From Collimonas fungivorans Ter331 (GTDB taxonomy: Bacteria > Pseudomonadota > Gammaproteobacteria > Burkholderiales > Burkholderiaceae_D): a stretch of 64,000 nt of DNA. Both the position numbers and the translations under genes were made by a program. Below are positions 1 through 6,762 of the stretch, piece after piece. Below the pieces are notes generated by a model. It was given only the letters and a program-made list of their open reading frames with translations, was not told the origin of the DNA and did no database searches. The stretch's first letter is position 1, and each line of letters starts with the position of its first letter. The stretch covers positions 5,007,424 through 5,071,423 of the forward strand of contig NC_015856.1 in NCBI RefSeq assembly GCF_000221045.1, written 5' to 3'.

Positions 1-125
1 GCGATGCGGCCCAGCATGAATGGCTGTTTGCCTGGCGGCCAGCGCAAGCGACCATCACCCTGCGTCCCATCGTCATCCAGATCGGCAGCATCGAAGCGAT
101 CGCCGAACTGCGCGACAGGAAATAA
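1..125 (+). CDS. C-terminal end of an unidentified protein (partial)
   Basis: An open frame enters from the left edge (codons begin at position 3) and stops with TAA at 123-125, giving about 40 residues with a tail ending IAELRDRK. The visible part mixes aromatic and beta-prone residues and has no motif I recognise. No start is visible. After the stop, a 9-bp inverted repeat (131-139 and 148-156) could form a hairpin but has no T-tract. I cannot assign a function. Confidence 0.5.
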   Translation, partial: DAAQHEWLFAWRPAQATITLRPIVIQIGSIEAIAELRDRK

Positions 126-298
126 GGCATGATTGCCGCGGCGCATGGCGGCAATCAAGTGCACATTCCATGTCAAACAGACACTTTGTTGGCAGATAGG
201 CACAGTAGCCTGTATCATCGAACGCTAAGCTAGCTCGACCGCAGCATTTGCAGAAGCGGTTGGCTATACTTGAACATCATGAATGAAGGAGCCACACG

Positions 299-598
299 AT
301 GCACCGATCCACTCTGAGAACCCGCAGCGATTTCCGCAGCATGGTCGAAGATGCGCAAGAACTGTTTCGCGAAGCTGCCGCCACCACCGGCGAGAAAGCC
401 GAAGACCTGCGCGACAAAGGTTTGGAACTACTTGACACGGCCGTGTCTAAAGCACAAGACGTGCAAGCAGCGGCAATCGAGGCGGGCAAGGAAATCGCCG
501 CCACCACCGACGACTATGTCCAGGAAAACCCGTGGCGCGCAATCGCCATTTCGGCCGGCATCGGCTTGCTGGTCGGCCTGGCCATTTCCCGTAAATAA
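299..598 (+). CDS. DUF883 family membrane-anchored protein (YqjD/ElaB-like)
   Basis: A 99-aa protein. A long charged, Ala/Glu/Lys-rich amphipathic helix fills residues 1-75, followed by the family hallmark ENPWRAIAISAGIGLLVG, a single C-terminal membrane anchor, and a short basic tail. E. coli YqjD/ElaB/YgaM of this family are inner-membrane proteins that bind ribosomes in stationary phase; that role is known for the family, not shown here. AAGGAG at 285-290 fits the ATG at 299. It heads a small operon with the YqjE-like gene at 623 and the basic protein at 1024, the usual yqjD-yqjE-yqjK arrangement. Confidence 0.9.
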   Translation: MHRSTLRTRSDFRSMVEDAQELFREAAATTGEKAEDLRDKGLELLDTAVSKAQDVQAAAIEAGKEIAATTDDYVQENPWRAIAISAGIGLLVGLAISRK

Positions 599-622
599 CC
601 GCAGCATAACTGTCAGGCTCGC

Positions 623-1009
623 ATGAACCCACAACAACCCAAGCAAAGCAGTCCGGGTCTGGTGTCCGGGCTGGTCGGCACCGCCAAGAACATGTTTGCG
701 CTGTTAATCAGCCGCATCGAACTGGCCGCGCTGGAATTCTCGGAGATCGGCTCGCACCTGTTCAAGCTGTTCCTGGTCTGCGCGCTCGGCATCGTCGCCC
801 TGTGGTTTGCGCTGGCCTTCTGGAGCGGCTTGCTGCTGGTGCTGGCGTGGGACGCCCTGGGCTGGAAGATACTGCTGATCCTGGCGGCATTTTTCACCAT
901 CGTGACGATCGGCACCGGCTTTTATGTGCGCAGCGTGCTGCGCCAGGGCCGGCTCGGCTTGCCGGTCACCATGGCCGAACTGCGCAAAGATCGCGACGCT
1001 TTACTTTGA
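623..1009 (+). CDS. Phage holin family protein (YqjE, DUF1469)
   Basis: A 128-aa protein with two strongly hydrophobic segments, roughly residues 48-75 and 80-105, separated by a short loop, the shape of the YqjE/Phage_holin_3_6 family. The N-terminus GLVSGLVGTAKNMFALLISR is a typical amphipathic start. It is an inner-membrane protein of unknown function that travels with DUF883 genes. It begins 24 bp after the DUF883 stop and ends 14 bp before the next start, so the three are probably co-transcribed. It is not evidence of a prophage. Confidence 0.88.
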   Translation: MNPQQPKQSSPGLVSGLVGTAKNMFALLISRIELAALEFSEIGSHLFKLFLVCALGIVALWFALAFWSGLLLVLAWDALGWKILLILAAFFTIVTIGTGFYVRSVLRQGRLGLPVTMAELRKDRDALL

Positions 1010-1023
1010 ACACGGAACCCGAC

Positions 1024-1401
1024 ATGGGCAGATACGCAGGACCGGACAGCAACCTTTCCACCGCTGAGCGCAAGCAGAAGCTGCTGCAGGAAGGCGCCGC
1101 CTTCCGCGCCGACATGCTTGTCTCGCGCGATATCGTGCGCATCAACCTGAACAGCAAATCGCTGGCGACCATTTTATTGGGCCGGGTAACCGGCATCGCT
1201 TCATCGGTGTTCAGCAACCGCGGCAATGCGAAAGGCAGCAACCTGCCTGCCATGCTGCCTTTGCTGCTGACCGGCGCGTCGTGGTTATCGAAACGCCGTA
1301 CCCGCAAACCCCTTCTTATCGGCGCCGCCCTGCTTGCTGCAATCGGCGGCGCCGCTTATGTCAACAGCAGGAAAAGCAAGACAACAACAGATGATGAATA
1401 A
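1024..1401 (+). CDS. Small basic membrane-associated protein, third gene of the yqj-like operon
   Basis: The ATG at 1024 gives 125 aa; an upstream in-frame extension is possible but overlaps the YqjE gene. The N-terminal half is hydrophilic (LSTAERKQKLLQEG). The C-terminal half has two hydrophobic stretches, around LPAMLPLLLTGASWL and PLLIGAALLAAIGGAAY, followed by a Lys/Asp-rich tail. Its position equals that of yqjK, but sequence similarity is not obvious to me. It ends 26 bp before the T-tract of a strong intrinsic terminator. Confidence 0.75.
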   Translation: MGRYAGPDSNLSTAERKQKLLQEGAAFRADMLVSRDIVRINLNSKSLATILLGRVTGIASSVFSNRGNAKGSNLPAMLPLLLTGASWLSKRRTRKPLLIGAALLAAIGGAAYVNSRKSKTTTDDE

Positions 1402-1433
1402 CCGCAGCCTCCAGCCGGAGGCTGCGGTTTTTT
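1402..1433 (+). terminator. Rho-independent terminator of the DUF883 operon
   Basis: The inverted repeat CCGCAGCCT (1402-1410) / AGGCTGCGG (1419-1427) has an 8-nt loop and is followed by TTTTTT at 1428-1433. It starts one base after the stop codon at 1399-1401. Confidence 0.9.
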
Positions 1434-1467
1434 GCTGGCGCTGTCTCAACCTTAGAAAGGAAAGACC

Positions 1468-2157
1468 ATGAATAAATTCAAGTTGGGTGCCCTGGTTCTC
1501 GCAATTACAATGGCAACCGCGGGCTGTGCCGACATGTCGGAGACCCAAAGAGGAACTGCGATGGGTGCTGGCGCTGGCGCGGTGCTGGGCGGCCTGGTGG
1601 GCGGCATTGCCGGCCCCGGCGGCGCCGGACGGACCGCTGCCGGTGCAGCGATCGGCGCTGCGATCGGCGCGGTTGGCGGCAATATCTGGGGCAAGCGCCA
1701 GCAAGACCAGAAGCTGGCGATGGAACGGGCAACTGCAGGCACCAACGTCCAGGTCACCCAGACTGCGGATAACCGCCTGAAGATCAATGTTCCGGCCGAT
1801 ACCGGCTTTGCTACCGGACGCGCTGACATCAACCCTGCCCTGCGCCCGATCCTGGATCAGCTGGCGTCAACGCTGGTGCAAAATCCCGCCGCCTTAGTGG
1901 AAGTCTACGGCCATACCGACAACACGGGTACGGATGCGATCAACAACCCACTGTCGGTCCAGCGTGCGCAGAATGTTGCCGGTTACCTTGGCAGCCGCGG
2001 CGTCGCGCCGAACCGTATCGTGACGAAGGGCCTGGGCTCCACGGAACCTGTAGTCGCGAACGATACGGCGGCCAACCGTGCGGTCAATCGCCGGGTTGAG
2101 CTCTACACTTACGAACGGGATCCTGGACAAGGCCAACCACAGGCACGGGCCTATTGA
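1468..2157 (+). CDS. OmpA-family outer-membrane lipoprotein with glycine zipper (YiaD-like)
   Basis: A 229-aa protein. A short signal peptide ends in the lipobox region MATAGC, predicting acylation at Cys20. Residues about 30-75 are a glycine-zipper stretch (GAGAGAVLGGLVGG), and the C-terminal 110 residues are an OmpA-like peptidoglycan-binding domain with the signature GHTDNTGTDAINNPLSVQRA and a final NRRVELY. It probably anchors the outer membrane to peptidoglycan. A ribosome site AAAGGAAAG lies just upstream of the ATG. It is a single-gene unit between two terminators. Confidence 0.92.
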   Translation: MNKFKLGALVLAITMATAGCADMSETQRGTAMGAGAGAVLGGLVGGIAGPGGAGRTAAGAAIGAAIGAVGGNIWGKRQQDQKLAMERATAGTNVQVTQTADNRLKINVPADTGFATGRADINPALRPILDQLASTLVQNPAALVEVYGHTDNTGTDAINNPLSVQRAQNVAGYLGSRGVAPNRIVTKGLGSTEPVVANDTAANRAVNRRVELYTYERDPGQGQPQARAY

Positions 2158-2186
2158 TCTTCGCCCCAAGTTCCTGGGCAAAAAAA

Positions 2187-2212
2187 AGCCAGTCAATGTG
2201 ACTGGCTTTTTT
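2187..2212. terminator. Bidirectional terminator between OmpA lipoprotein and cytochrome c5
   Basis: AGCCAGTCA (2187-2195) / TGACTGGCT (2199-2207) has a 3-nt loop, is preceded by a run of A and followed by TTTTT. It can stop transcripts of both convergent genes. Confidence 0.9.
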
Positions 2213-2229
2213 ACGACCGGCTGGCTGAA

Positions 2230-2838
2230 TTATTTTGCAGCCGGCGCCGAAGCAGCGCTGGCTGCGGCAGAAGCGGAAGCCGCGGCGCTTGCCGAAGCAT
2301 CGGCAGCGGCTGGCGCAGCAGCAGGAGCCGGCACTTCCGGTTCCTTGAACTTGCCGCCGGACTGGTTGGCCATGTAGACCACCGCGCGCGCAACTTCGAT
2401 ATCGTCCAGGTCAGCGTTGCCGCCCTTGGCAGGCATCGCCCGCAGGCCATGCAGCGCATAGCCGACTACCTTGTCGTAGCCTTCGGCCAGGCGCGGACCC
2501 CAGGCGCCGGCATCGCCGACCTTAGGCGCACCGGCAACGCCGGCTGCATGGCAGGCGGCGCAGGTGGACTTGAAGACTTCTTCGCCTGACAGCAATTGCT
2601 TGGGCGCGTTGACATCCTTGAAGGTGAAACCGGCATCGGCCACGGGGCTGATGCGGGCAGCAACCGCTTCCGGAGTCTGCCCCTCGGAACCGGCGCCGAC
2701 CTTCTTGCCGGCGGTGACGTATTGCACCAGCAATACGATGCAGATGATGGGGACCAGAAAGCCCGCTGCAATGGCAACGATCAGCTGCTTAGGTGTCCTG
2801 ATCGCGGATTGATGTTCTTCGTTATGTGCGTCGCTCAT
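2230..2838 (-). CDS. Cytochrome c5-family monohaem protein, membrane-anchored
   Basis: A 202-aa protein starting at ATG 2838 (MSDAHNEEHQ), with GAGGGA upstream. One N-terminal membrane segment (about residues 22-43) is followed by a periplasmic domain with a single haem-binding motif CAACH and a later Met (LRAMPAKGG) suited to be the sixth ligand. The C-terminus is a low-complexity Ala/Ser/Pro tail. Such proteins carry electrons in the respiratory chain. The frame stays open upstream to 3237, but that extension would run antisense through the tRNA and is not real. Confidence 0.9.
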   Translation of the reverse strand: MSDAHNEEHQSAIRTPKQLIVAIAAGFLVPIICIVLLVQYVTAGKKVGAGSEGQTPEAVAARISPVADAGFTFKDVNAPKQLLSGEEVFKSTCAACHAAGVAGAPKVGDAGAWGPRLAEGYDKVVGYALHGLRAMPAKGGNADLDDIEVARAVVYMANQSGGKFKEPEVPAPAAAPAAADASASAAASASAAASAASAPAAK

Positions 2839-3039
2839 GAATTCCCTCAGTACAATTTTCAAAGCCGTAGCCGGATAGGCGCCAAAAAACCGTCCGAATC
2901 GCCCAAACCGCGCACGATCCCCCGCCAAACCCTTGATTATAGTCCCAATAATTACTATTTGGAACGCAGAAACGTTGCTTTGCATGGACGCGCGCGCAGA
3001 AAAACGGTATCCTTCAGGCCTCTTCACCGTTCCTCTCAT

Positions 3040-3115
3040 GCGGCTGTAGCTCAGTGGATAGAGTATTGGCCTCCGAAGCCAAGGGTCGCTGGTTCGATTC
3101 CAGCCAGCCGCACCA
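3040..3115 (+). tRNA. tRNA-Arg(CCG)
   Basis: A complete 76-nt cloverleaf: acceptor arms GCGGCTG (3040-3046) and CAGCCGC (3105-3111), D-arm TAGCTCAGTGGATAGAG, anticodon stem TTGGC/GCCAA around loop CTCCGAA, anticodon CCG at 3073-3075, T-arm GGTTCGATTCC, discriminator A and an encoded CCA at 3113-3115. It reads CGG codons. Confidence 0.97.
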
Positions 3116-3193
3116 GTTTTTCCCATATAAATCAAGATGTTATGCATTGCAATATTTAGCAGTGACGTGCACCCATAAACATGCGTCCATCGA

Positions 3194-3748
3194 TCAGTTG
3201 TTGGCATAACTATCAAAATGAGGCGCGGCGGTCTCAAGTTCCAGCTTTGTCGTGTTCACTATGTAGGACACCGCGTGATATAGGCCGGCAAGCACCACTA
3301 GCTCGATAAGCTGCTCGTCGGTGTAAAACGTTTTCAGTTCGGCCCACAGAGTGTCGCCGACGCTGCTGGTCGCATGCAGTGCATCCGCCAACCGGATCAG
3401 CACGGAATCTTGAGCTGGCCACGCTTGGGTATCCTCATGCACGGTGGCAGCAACCTGTGTCGGAGTGAATCCCGCCTTGGTGCCAAAGGCCGCAACATGT
3501 ACGCCCCATTCGTACTCGGCCCCACACAACGCGCAGGTTCGTAGAATCATGATCTCTCTGGCGCGTACTGAAATGCTGCCCTTGTCGAGTAGGCTGCCTG
3601 CGATCATGCGCGACAATACACGCGGATTTTGTCCTACGGTGCGGAACAATTTCAGCGGCGCAATGCCGGGCGGCATGATGCGATCGAAATCCTGCTGCAC
3701 ACCATCAGCGTAGGGCGGATTAAGGGCTTGTATGCGGGGTGTTGACAT
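3194..3748 (-). CDS. Carboxymuconolactone decarboxylase / AhpD-like family protein
   Basis: A 184-aa protein of the CMD fold. The family motif is RTCALCGAEYEWGVH near residue 75, with two cysteines (CxxC) and a histidine nine residues further on, consistent with an AhpD-like thiol site. The protein could act as a peroxidase-like or gamma-carboxymuconolactone decarboxylase-like enzyme; the substrate cannot be read from the sequence. It is transcribed divergently from an HxlR regulator 58 bp away, across a perfect palindrome, so it is very probably that regulator's target. Confidence 0.88.
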   Translation of the reverse strand: MSTPRIQALNPPYADGVQQDFDRIMPPGIAPLKLFRTVGQNPRVLSRMIAGSLLDKGSISVRAREIMILRTCALCGAEYEWGVHVAAFGTKAGFTPTQVAATVHEDTQAWPAQDSVLIRLADALHATSSVGDTLWAELKTFYTDEQLIELVVLAGLYHAVSYIVNTTKLELETAAPHFDSYANN

Positions 3749-3774
3749 GCAGGACTCCAGTTGCTACGATAAAC

Positions 3775-3789
3775 GAAGCATAATGCTTC
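3775..3789. promoter_or_regulatory. Palindromic operator between CMD gene and HxlR regulator
   Basis: GAAGCAT-A-ATGCTTC is a perfect 7+1+7 palindrome in the 58-bp divergent intergenic space. The flanks TTGCTAC and GTAGCGCAA are also roughly symmetric. It is probably the HxlR binding site. Confidence 0.6.
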
Positions 3790-3806
3790 TAATTTAGTAG
3801 CGCAAC

Positions 3807-4139
3807 ATGGCACTCATCGACAAACCCGTTCGTGGTTCCAAAACCGGCAAGCCGATCATGGCTTTGCTCGACCTGCTCGGCCGCCGCTGGGTGCTGCGCG
3901 TGATCTGGGAACTGCGCGAAGGCCCAATGGTGTTCCGCGAGCTACAGGCGCGCTGCGACAGTATGTCGCCGTCGGTGCTCAACGGCCGACTAGCAGAATT
4001 GCGCGAAGCTCTGATTGTTGAAACTTGCGACACTGGTTACCAACTTACCAAACGCGGCGAAAAACTATTGGAACTGTTCGATCCCTTGGGAGACTGGGTC
4101 GAGAGTTGGGCCGCAGCGCTACGTAGTGCAAATAAATAA
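3807..4139 (+). CDS. HxlR-family winged-helix transcriptional regulator
   Basis: A 110-aa single-domain protein with the HxlR/MarR-like winged helix. GKPIMALLDLLGRRWVLRVI forms the first helices, FRELQARCDSMSPSVLNGRL is the recognition helix region, and GYQLTKRGEKLLELFDPLGDW is the wing and C-terminal helix. HxlR proteins usually dimerise and sense electrophiles or oxidants. The common N-terminal sensing cysteine is absent here; only Cys53 and Cys74 (approximate) occur. It is divergent from the CMD gene and probably regulates both genes. Confidence 0.9.
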   Translation: MALIDKPVRGSKTGKPIMALLDLLGRRWVLRVIWELREGPMVFRELQARCDSMSPSVLNGRLAELREALIVETCDTGYQLTKRGEKLLELFDPLGDWVESWAAALRSANK

Positions 4140-4241
4140 CATCTACCTAGGCCCCGTTGAATGGACATTCGGCTGTAGGTTTGCGGCGCTGGCGGCCTGT
4201 AAGGCCCTTGCATAATCTTTTCATTTCTGTAAGGTCACGGC

Positions 4242-5102
4242 ATGAATGCATTTACCCTCCCAGGCTTCAACCTTGGTGCCTTTGTCCACGCTACGCTCGC
4301 TGAAGATCTCGGCGAAGGCCTCCCTGGCGGCGGCCACGACGTCACCGCCGAGAGCGTCATCCCTGCCGATGCGCGCTTTGCCGGGGTGATGGACAGCCGC
4401 GAGGCGATCACCGTCGCCGGTCTGCCACTGGCCGCCGCGTTCTTCCGTCATCTCGATCCGGCGTGTACGATCGAAATGCTCGTGCAGGACGGCCAGAGCG
4501 TCACACCTGGCGCCGCGTTGATGCGGATCGCCGGCAACGCCCGTGCTCTGCTCACCGTCGAGCGCAGCGCGCTCAACACCGTGCAGCACCTCTCGGGCAT
4601 CGCGACAATGACGCGCGCCTATGTCGATGCCATGAACGGCCAGGCCACCCTGCTCGACACCCGCAAGACCATCCCCGGCCTGCGCGTGCTTGAAAAATAC
4701 GCGACGCGGATGGGCGGCGCGACCAATTACCGCATGGGGCTGTGGGATGCGGTGCTGATCAAGGACAACCACGTCGCGGTGGCGGGCGGCGTCGGGCCGG
4801 CGGTGGCGCGCGCGAAGGCGGCAGGCGTGGAGCGGATCATCTGCGAAGTCGATCGACTCGACCAGATCGAGCCGGCGATCGTGGCCGGCGCCACCCAAAT
4901 CCTGCTCGACAATATGTCGCCGGCAATGCTGGCCGAGGCAGTGACGTTGGTGGCCGGGCGCGCGGCGACGGAGGCTTCGGGTGGAGTGCGGCTCGATACG
5001 ATCGCCGCGGTCGCGGCGAGCGGTGTGGATTACGTCTCGGTCGGGCGGCTGATGCAAAGCGCCCCGGCGGCAGATATCGGACTGGATTTTGAGCTGGTGT
5101 AA
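4242..5102 (+). CDS. nadC: Quinolinate phosphoribosyltransferase (nicotinate-nucleotide pyrophosphorylase, carboxylating)
   Basis: 286 aa, full family length. It converts quinolinate and PRPP to nicotinate mononucleotide in NAD synthesis. Seen motifs: ALLTVERSALN, the substrate-binding LLDTRKTIPGLR, RMGLWDAVLIKDNH with active-site Lys and His, the barrel strand EVDRLDQIEPAI, and the terminal SGGVRLDTIAAVAASGVDYVSVG. There is no nadA or nadB beside it. Its wording (HDVTAESVIPADARF, ASGVDYVSVGRL) and very GC-rich codons look more like alphaproteobacterial NadC than its neighbours, so it may have been acquired. It ends beside a tadA fragment and an IS relic. Confidence 0.93.
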   Translation: MNAFTLPGFNLGAFVHATLAEDLGEGLPGGGHDVTAESVIPADARFAGVMDSREAITVAGLPLAAAFFRHLDPACTIEMLVQDGQSVTPGAALMRIAGNARALLTVERSALNTVQHLSGIATMTRAYVDAMNGQATLLDTRKTIPGLRVLEKYATRMGGATNYRMGLWDAVLIKDNHVAVAGGVGPAVARAKAAGVERIICEVDRLDQIEPAIVAGATQILLDNMSPAMLAEAVTLVAGRAATEASGGVRLDTIAAVAASGVDYVSVGRLMQSAPAADIGLDFELV

Positions 5103-5109
5103 GCCCGCC

Positions 5110-5195
5110 TAGCGGCGCTCTTTGAAAAACGCCCGCAACAGTTCCGCCGCGGCTTCACGCTGCTGAGTCGACGCGCCACTTTGATCGCCAGTGCT
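5110..5195 (-). pseudogene. C-terminal fragment of tRNA adenosine-34 deaminase (tadA remnant)
   Basis: On the minus strand, about 28 codons end REAAAELLRAFFKERR and stop at 5110-5112. This matches the usual C-terminal helix of TadA (a run such as ALLxxFFxxRR). The upstream part of the gene is missing: the in-frame TGA at 5196-5198 is the stop of the adjacent transposase frame. I read it as the tail of a tadA gene cut off by an IS event. The fragment is short, so identification is tentative. Confidence 0.45.
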
Positions 5196-5500
5196 TCAGG
5201 CGATGTCCTCATCGACGAGTGTCAGCAGACGCACGCTACGCCCATCGTGGGTTTTCGTCGAGACAAAATCATTACTCCAGACGTGGTTGGGCCGCTCAGC
5301 GTAAAGCCGCGCGCACGAGCCATCGTTGAGCCATGAATGGCCCCGTGGCTTTTGCTTCTTGGGAACCTTGAGCCCTTCGCGACGCCAGATCGTTGCACGC
5401 AATCCCCTTGCCGACAAACCCGCCTTGCTCGATGAGCAAGGCGGTGATCCGTCGGTACCTGATGAAAGGGGAAATCTAAGAATTGACGCGTCCATCTTTG
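5196..5500 (-). pseudogene. IS3-family transposase (OrfB) relic
   Basis: The minus strand encodes IS3 OrfB pieces in more than one frame: REGLKVPKKQKPRG, then RPNHVWSNDFVSTKTHDGRS and LLTLVDE (the region of the first catalytic Asp of the rve integrase domain). An upstream piece reading RRITALLIEQGGFVGKG lies in another frame. The gene breaks off immediately after the first DDE region, so the rest of the catalytic core is absent. At least one frameshift plus a 3' deletion make it non-functional. No terminal inverted repeats were recognised. Confidence 0.8.
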
Positions 5501-5762
5501 CAATCACCTCTTTTTGGCGTTTGGCATGGAGACGGTTGGCTGAACTCGTCGTAAGAAAAACGTGTTGTCCTCTCGCTGCGGCAATGCGCGTGTGTACCTC
5601 TACGCAATTCGGGTTGCGACGCAGCTCGCCATGCCAGCCCATTGCCCCAAAAGAACCGATCCACGAAGTACGCTTATCGAAACAATCTTTCGCATGTGTG
5701 TCATGCGGCAGCCTCGTTTGGGAGTGAAATGGGATCATCTGATTGTCATTAAGGAAAAACTC

Positions 5763-6233
5763 ATGCTCCAGAATTCATCAACCGTAGATGCCCCATCTTT
5801 TGGCTCTCGTCTGGAGCGGACAGCATTGCTGCAAGCGACCGCGGACGTCATGGAACTGAATGCCGAAAGCAAGCAAACATTCGCTCAGTCCGGCCTGCTT
5901 TACAGCGATGGCATCGAGTTCGCGATTCATGTCAAGGACCTGCCTGATGCCGCGCTGCGCATCGTGGCCTCAGCCGCCATGGCCAAGCCGGACGGTGTCG
6001 ATCCGAGCGTTTGGCATAACGCCATGTTGCGCGCCAATGCCGGCGCAATGATCGTCGCGGATTGGGGCTTTGCCCTGGACGAAGGCGACACCGCCTGTCT
6101 GCTGATGAATCTGCCGTCGGCCATGCATGAACCGGAACTGTTGCGCGCCGCATTGGAAAGCATGCATGACCTGTGCGTGGCGGTGCGTGCCGGCACCATA
6201 AATAATACTGACAGCAAAGAGAGGCTCCAATGA
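5763..6233 (+). CDS. Candidate type III secretion chaperone (CesT-like), first of a tandem pair
   Basis: 156 aa from ATG 5763, preceded by AAGGAAAAAC. The order helix / DGIEFAIHVKDLPDAAL strands / LRANAGAMIVADWGF / ALDEGDTACLLMNLP strands / C-terminal helix is the class I (CesT/SycE-like) chaperone fold. Such proteins bind the N-terminal part of an effector in the cytoplasm and deliver it to the ATPase. The stop overlaps the start of the next gene (ATGA at 6230-6233) and the pair precedes a Ser-rich candidate effector. No perfect HrpB box was found upstream, where the IS3 relic lies. Confidence 0.6.
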   Translation: MLQNSSTVDAPSFGSRLERTALLQATADVMELNAESKQTFAQSGLLYSDGIEFAIHVKDLPDAALRIVASAAMAKPDGVDPSVWHNAMLRANAGAMIVADWGFALDEGDTACLLMNLPSAMHEPELLRAALESMHDLCVAVRAGTINNTDSKERLQ

Positions 6234-6688
6234 AATTCGGCAATACGCTGCATCCGACGAAGAGCGGGCAACCAGTGACGCCGCCGGCTGCATTGCAGGA
6301 ATTCGAGGCGACCAGGGAAGTATTGGTTCTGGTTGCCGAAGTGATGCTGCTGCTCGGCACAACGAAGGAAGTCGCACGGGAGGTCGCGCGCACCGGTCGC
6401 CTCTTGATCGGCGAGCAGCGTTTATTGCTCGCCTGCGCGCCGGACGATTCGGCACTGATTGCTAGCGCGCTGCTCGACCCGGCCTGGGCTAATCCGGCAG
6501 CACGCAGAGCGCTGCTGCAGGCCAACGCCCAGTTGCTGCTGTCGTCGGGCGTGGTTGCGACGGACGGTTATGGCGGCCCGAGCTTGATGCGTCGCTGGCC
6601 GCTGGCTCAGCCGCAGCCCGTTGCACTTGCCCGCTGGTTGCGGGAACTGGCCGCGTTTGCGACCGAAATTCAGATGAAACGCCATTAA
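6230..6688 (+). CDS. Candidate type III secretion chaperone, second of the tandem pair
   Basis: 152 aa, overlapping the previous gene by 4 bp. The layout parallels its neighbour: an N-terminal helix, strand-forming LLIGEQRLLLACAPDDSAL, ALLQANAQLLLSSGVVATDG and a C-terminal helix. RRALLQANAQLLL lines up with LRANAGAMIVAD of the first protein, suggesting duplication and divergence, perhaps a heterodimeric chaperone. The putative client starts 74 bp downstream. Assignment rests on fold pattern and context, not on a clear family motif. Confidence 0.5.
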   Translation: MKFGNTLHPTKSGQPVTPPAALQEFEATREVLVLVAEVMLLLGTTKEVAREVARTGRLLIGEQRLLLACAPDDSALIASALLDPAWANPAARRALLQANAQLLLSSGVVATDGYGGPSLMRRWPLAQPQPVALARWLRELAAFATEIQMKRH

Positions 6689-6762
6689 TCCGACACAACT
6701 ATTGCAACATCCACCACAACAATCGGTCACGACGATTTTTGACATCTAAAGGGAGATGCATC

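Noticed and set aside
623-1009. Holin annotation as a sign of prophage
   Set aside because: YqjE-type proteins are chromosomal partners of DUF883; no other phage genes are nearby.
2839-3237. Upstream extension of the cytochrome c5 frame by 133 codons
   Set aside because: It would be antisense to the tRNA-Arg gene; ATG 2838 has a ribosome site and starts the expected membrane anchor.
5562-5762. Upstream extension of the first chaperone frame to 5562
   Set aside because: No ribosome site before the earlier start; AAGGAAAAAC precedes ATG 5763.
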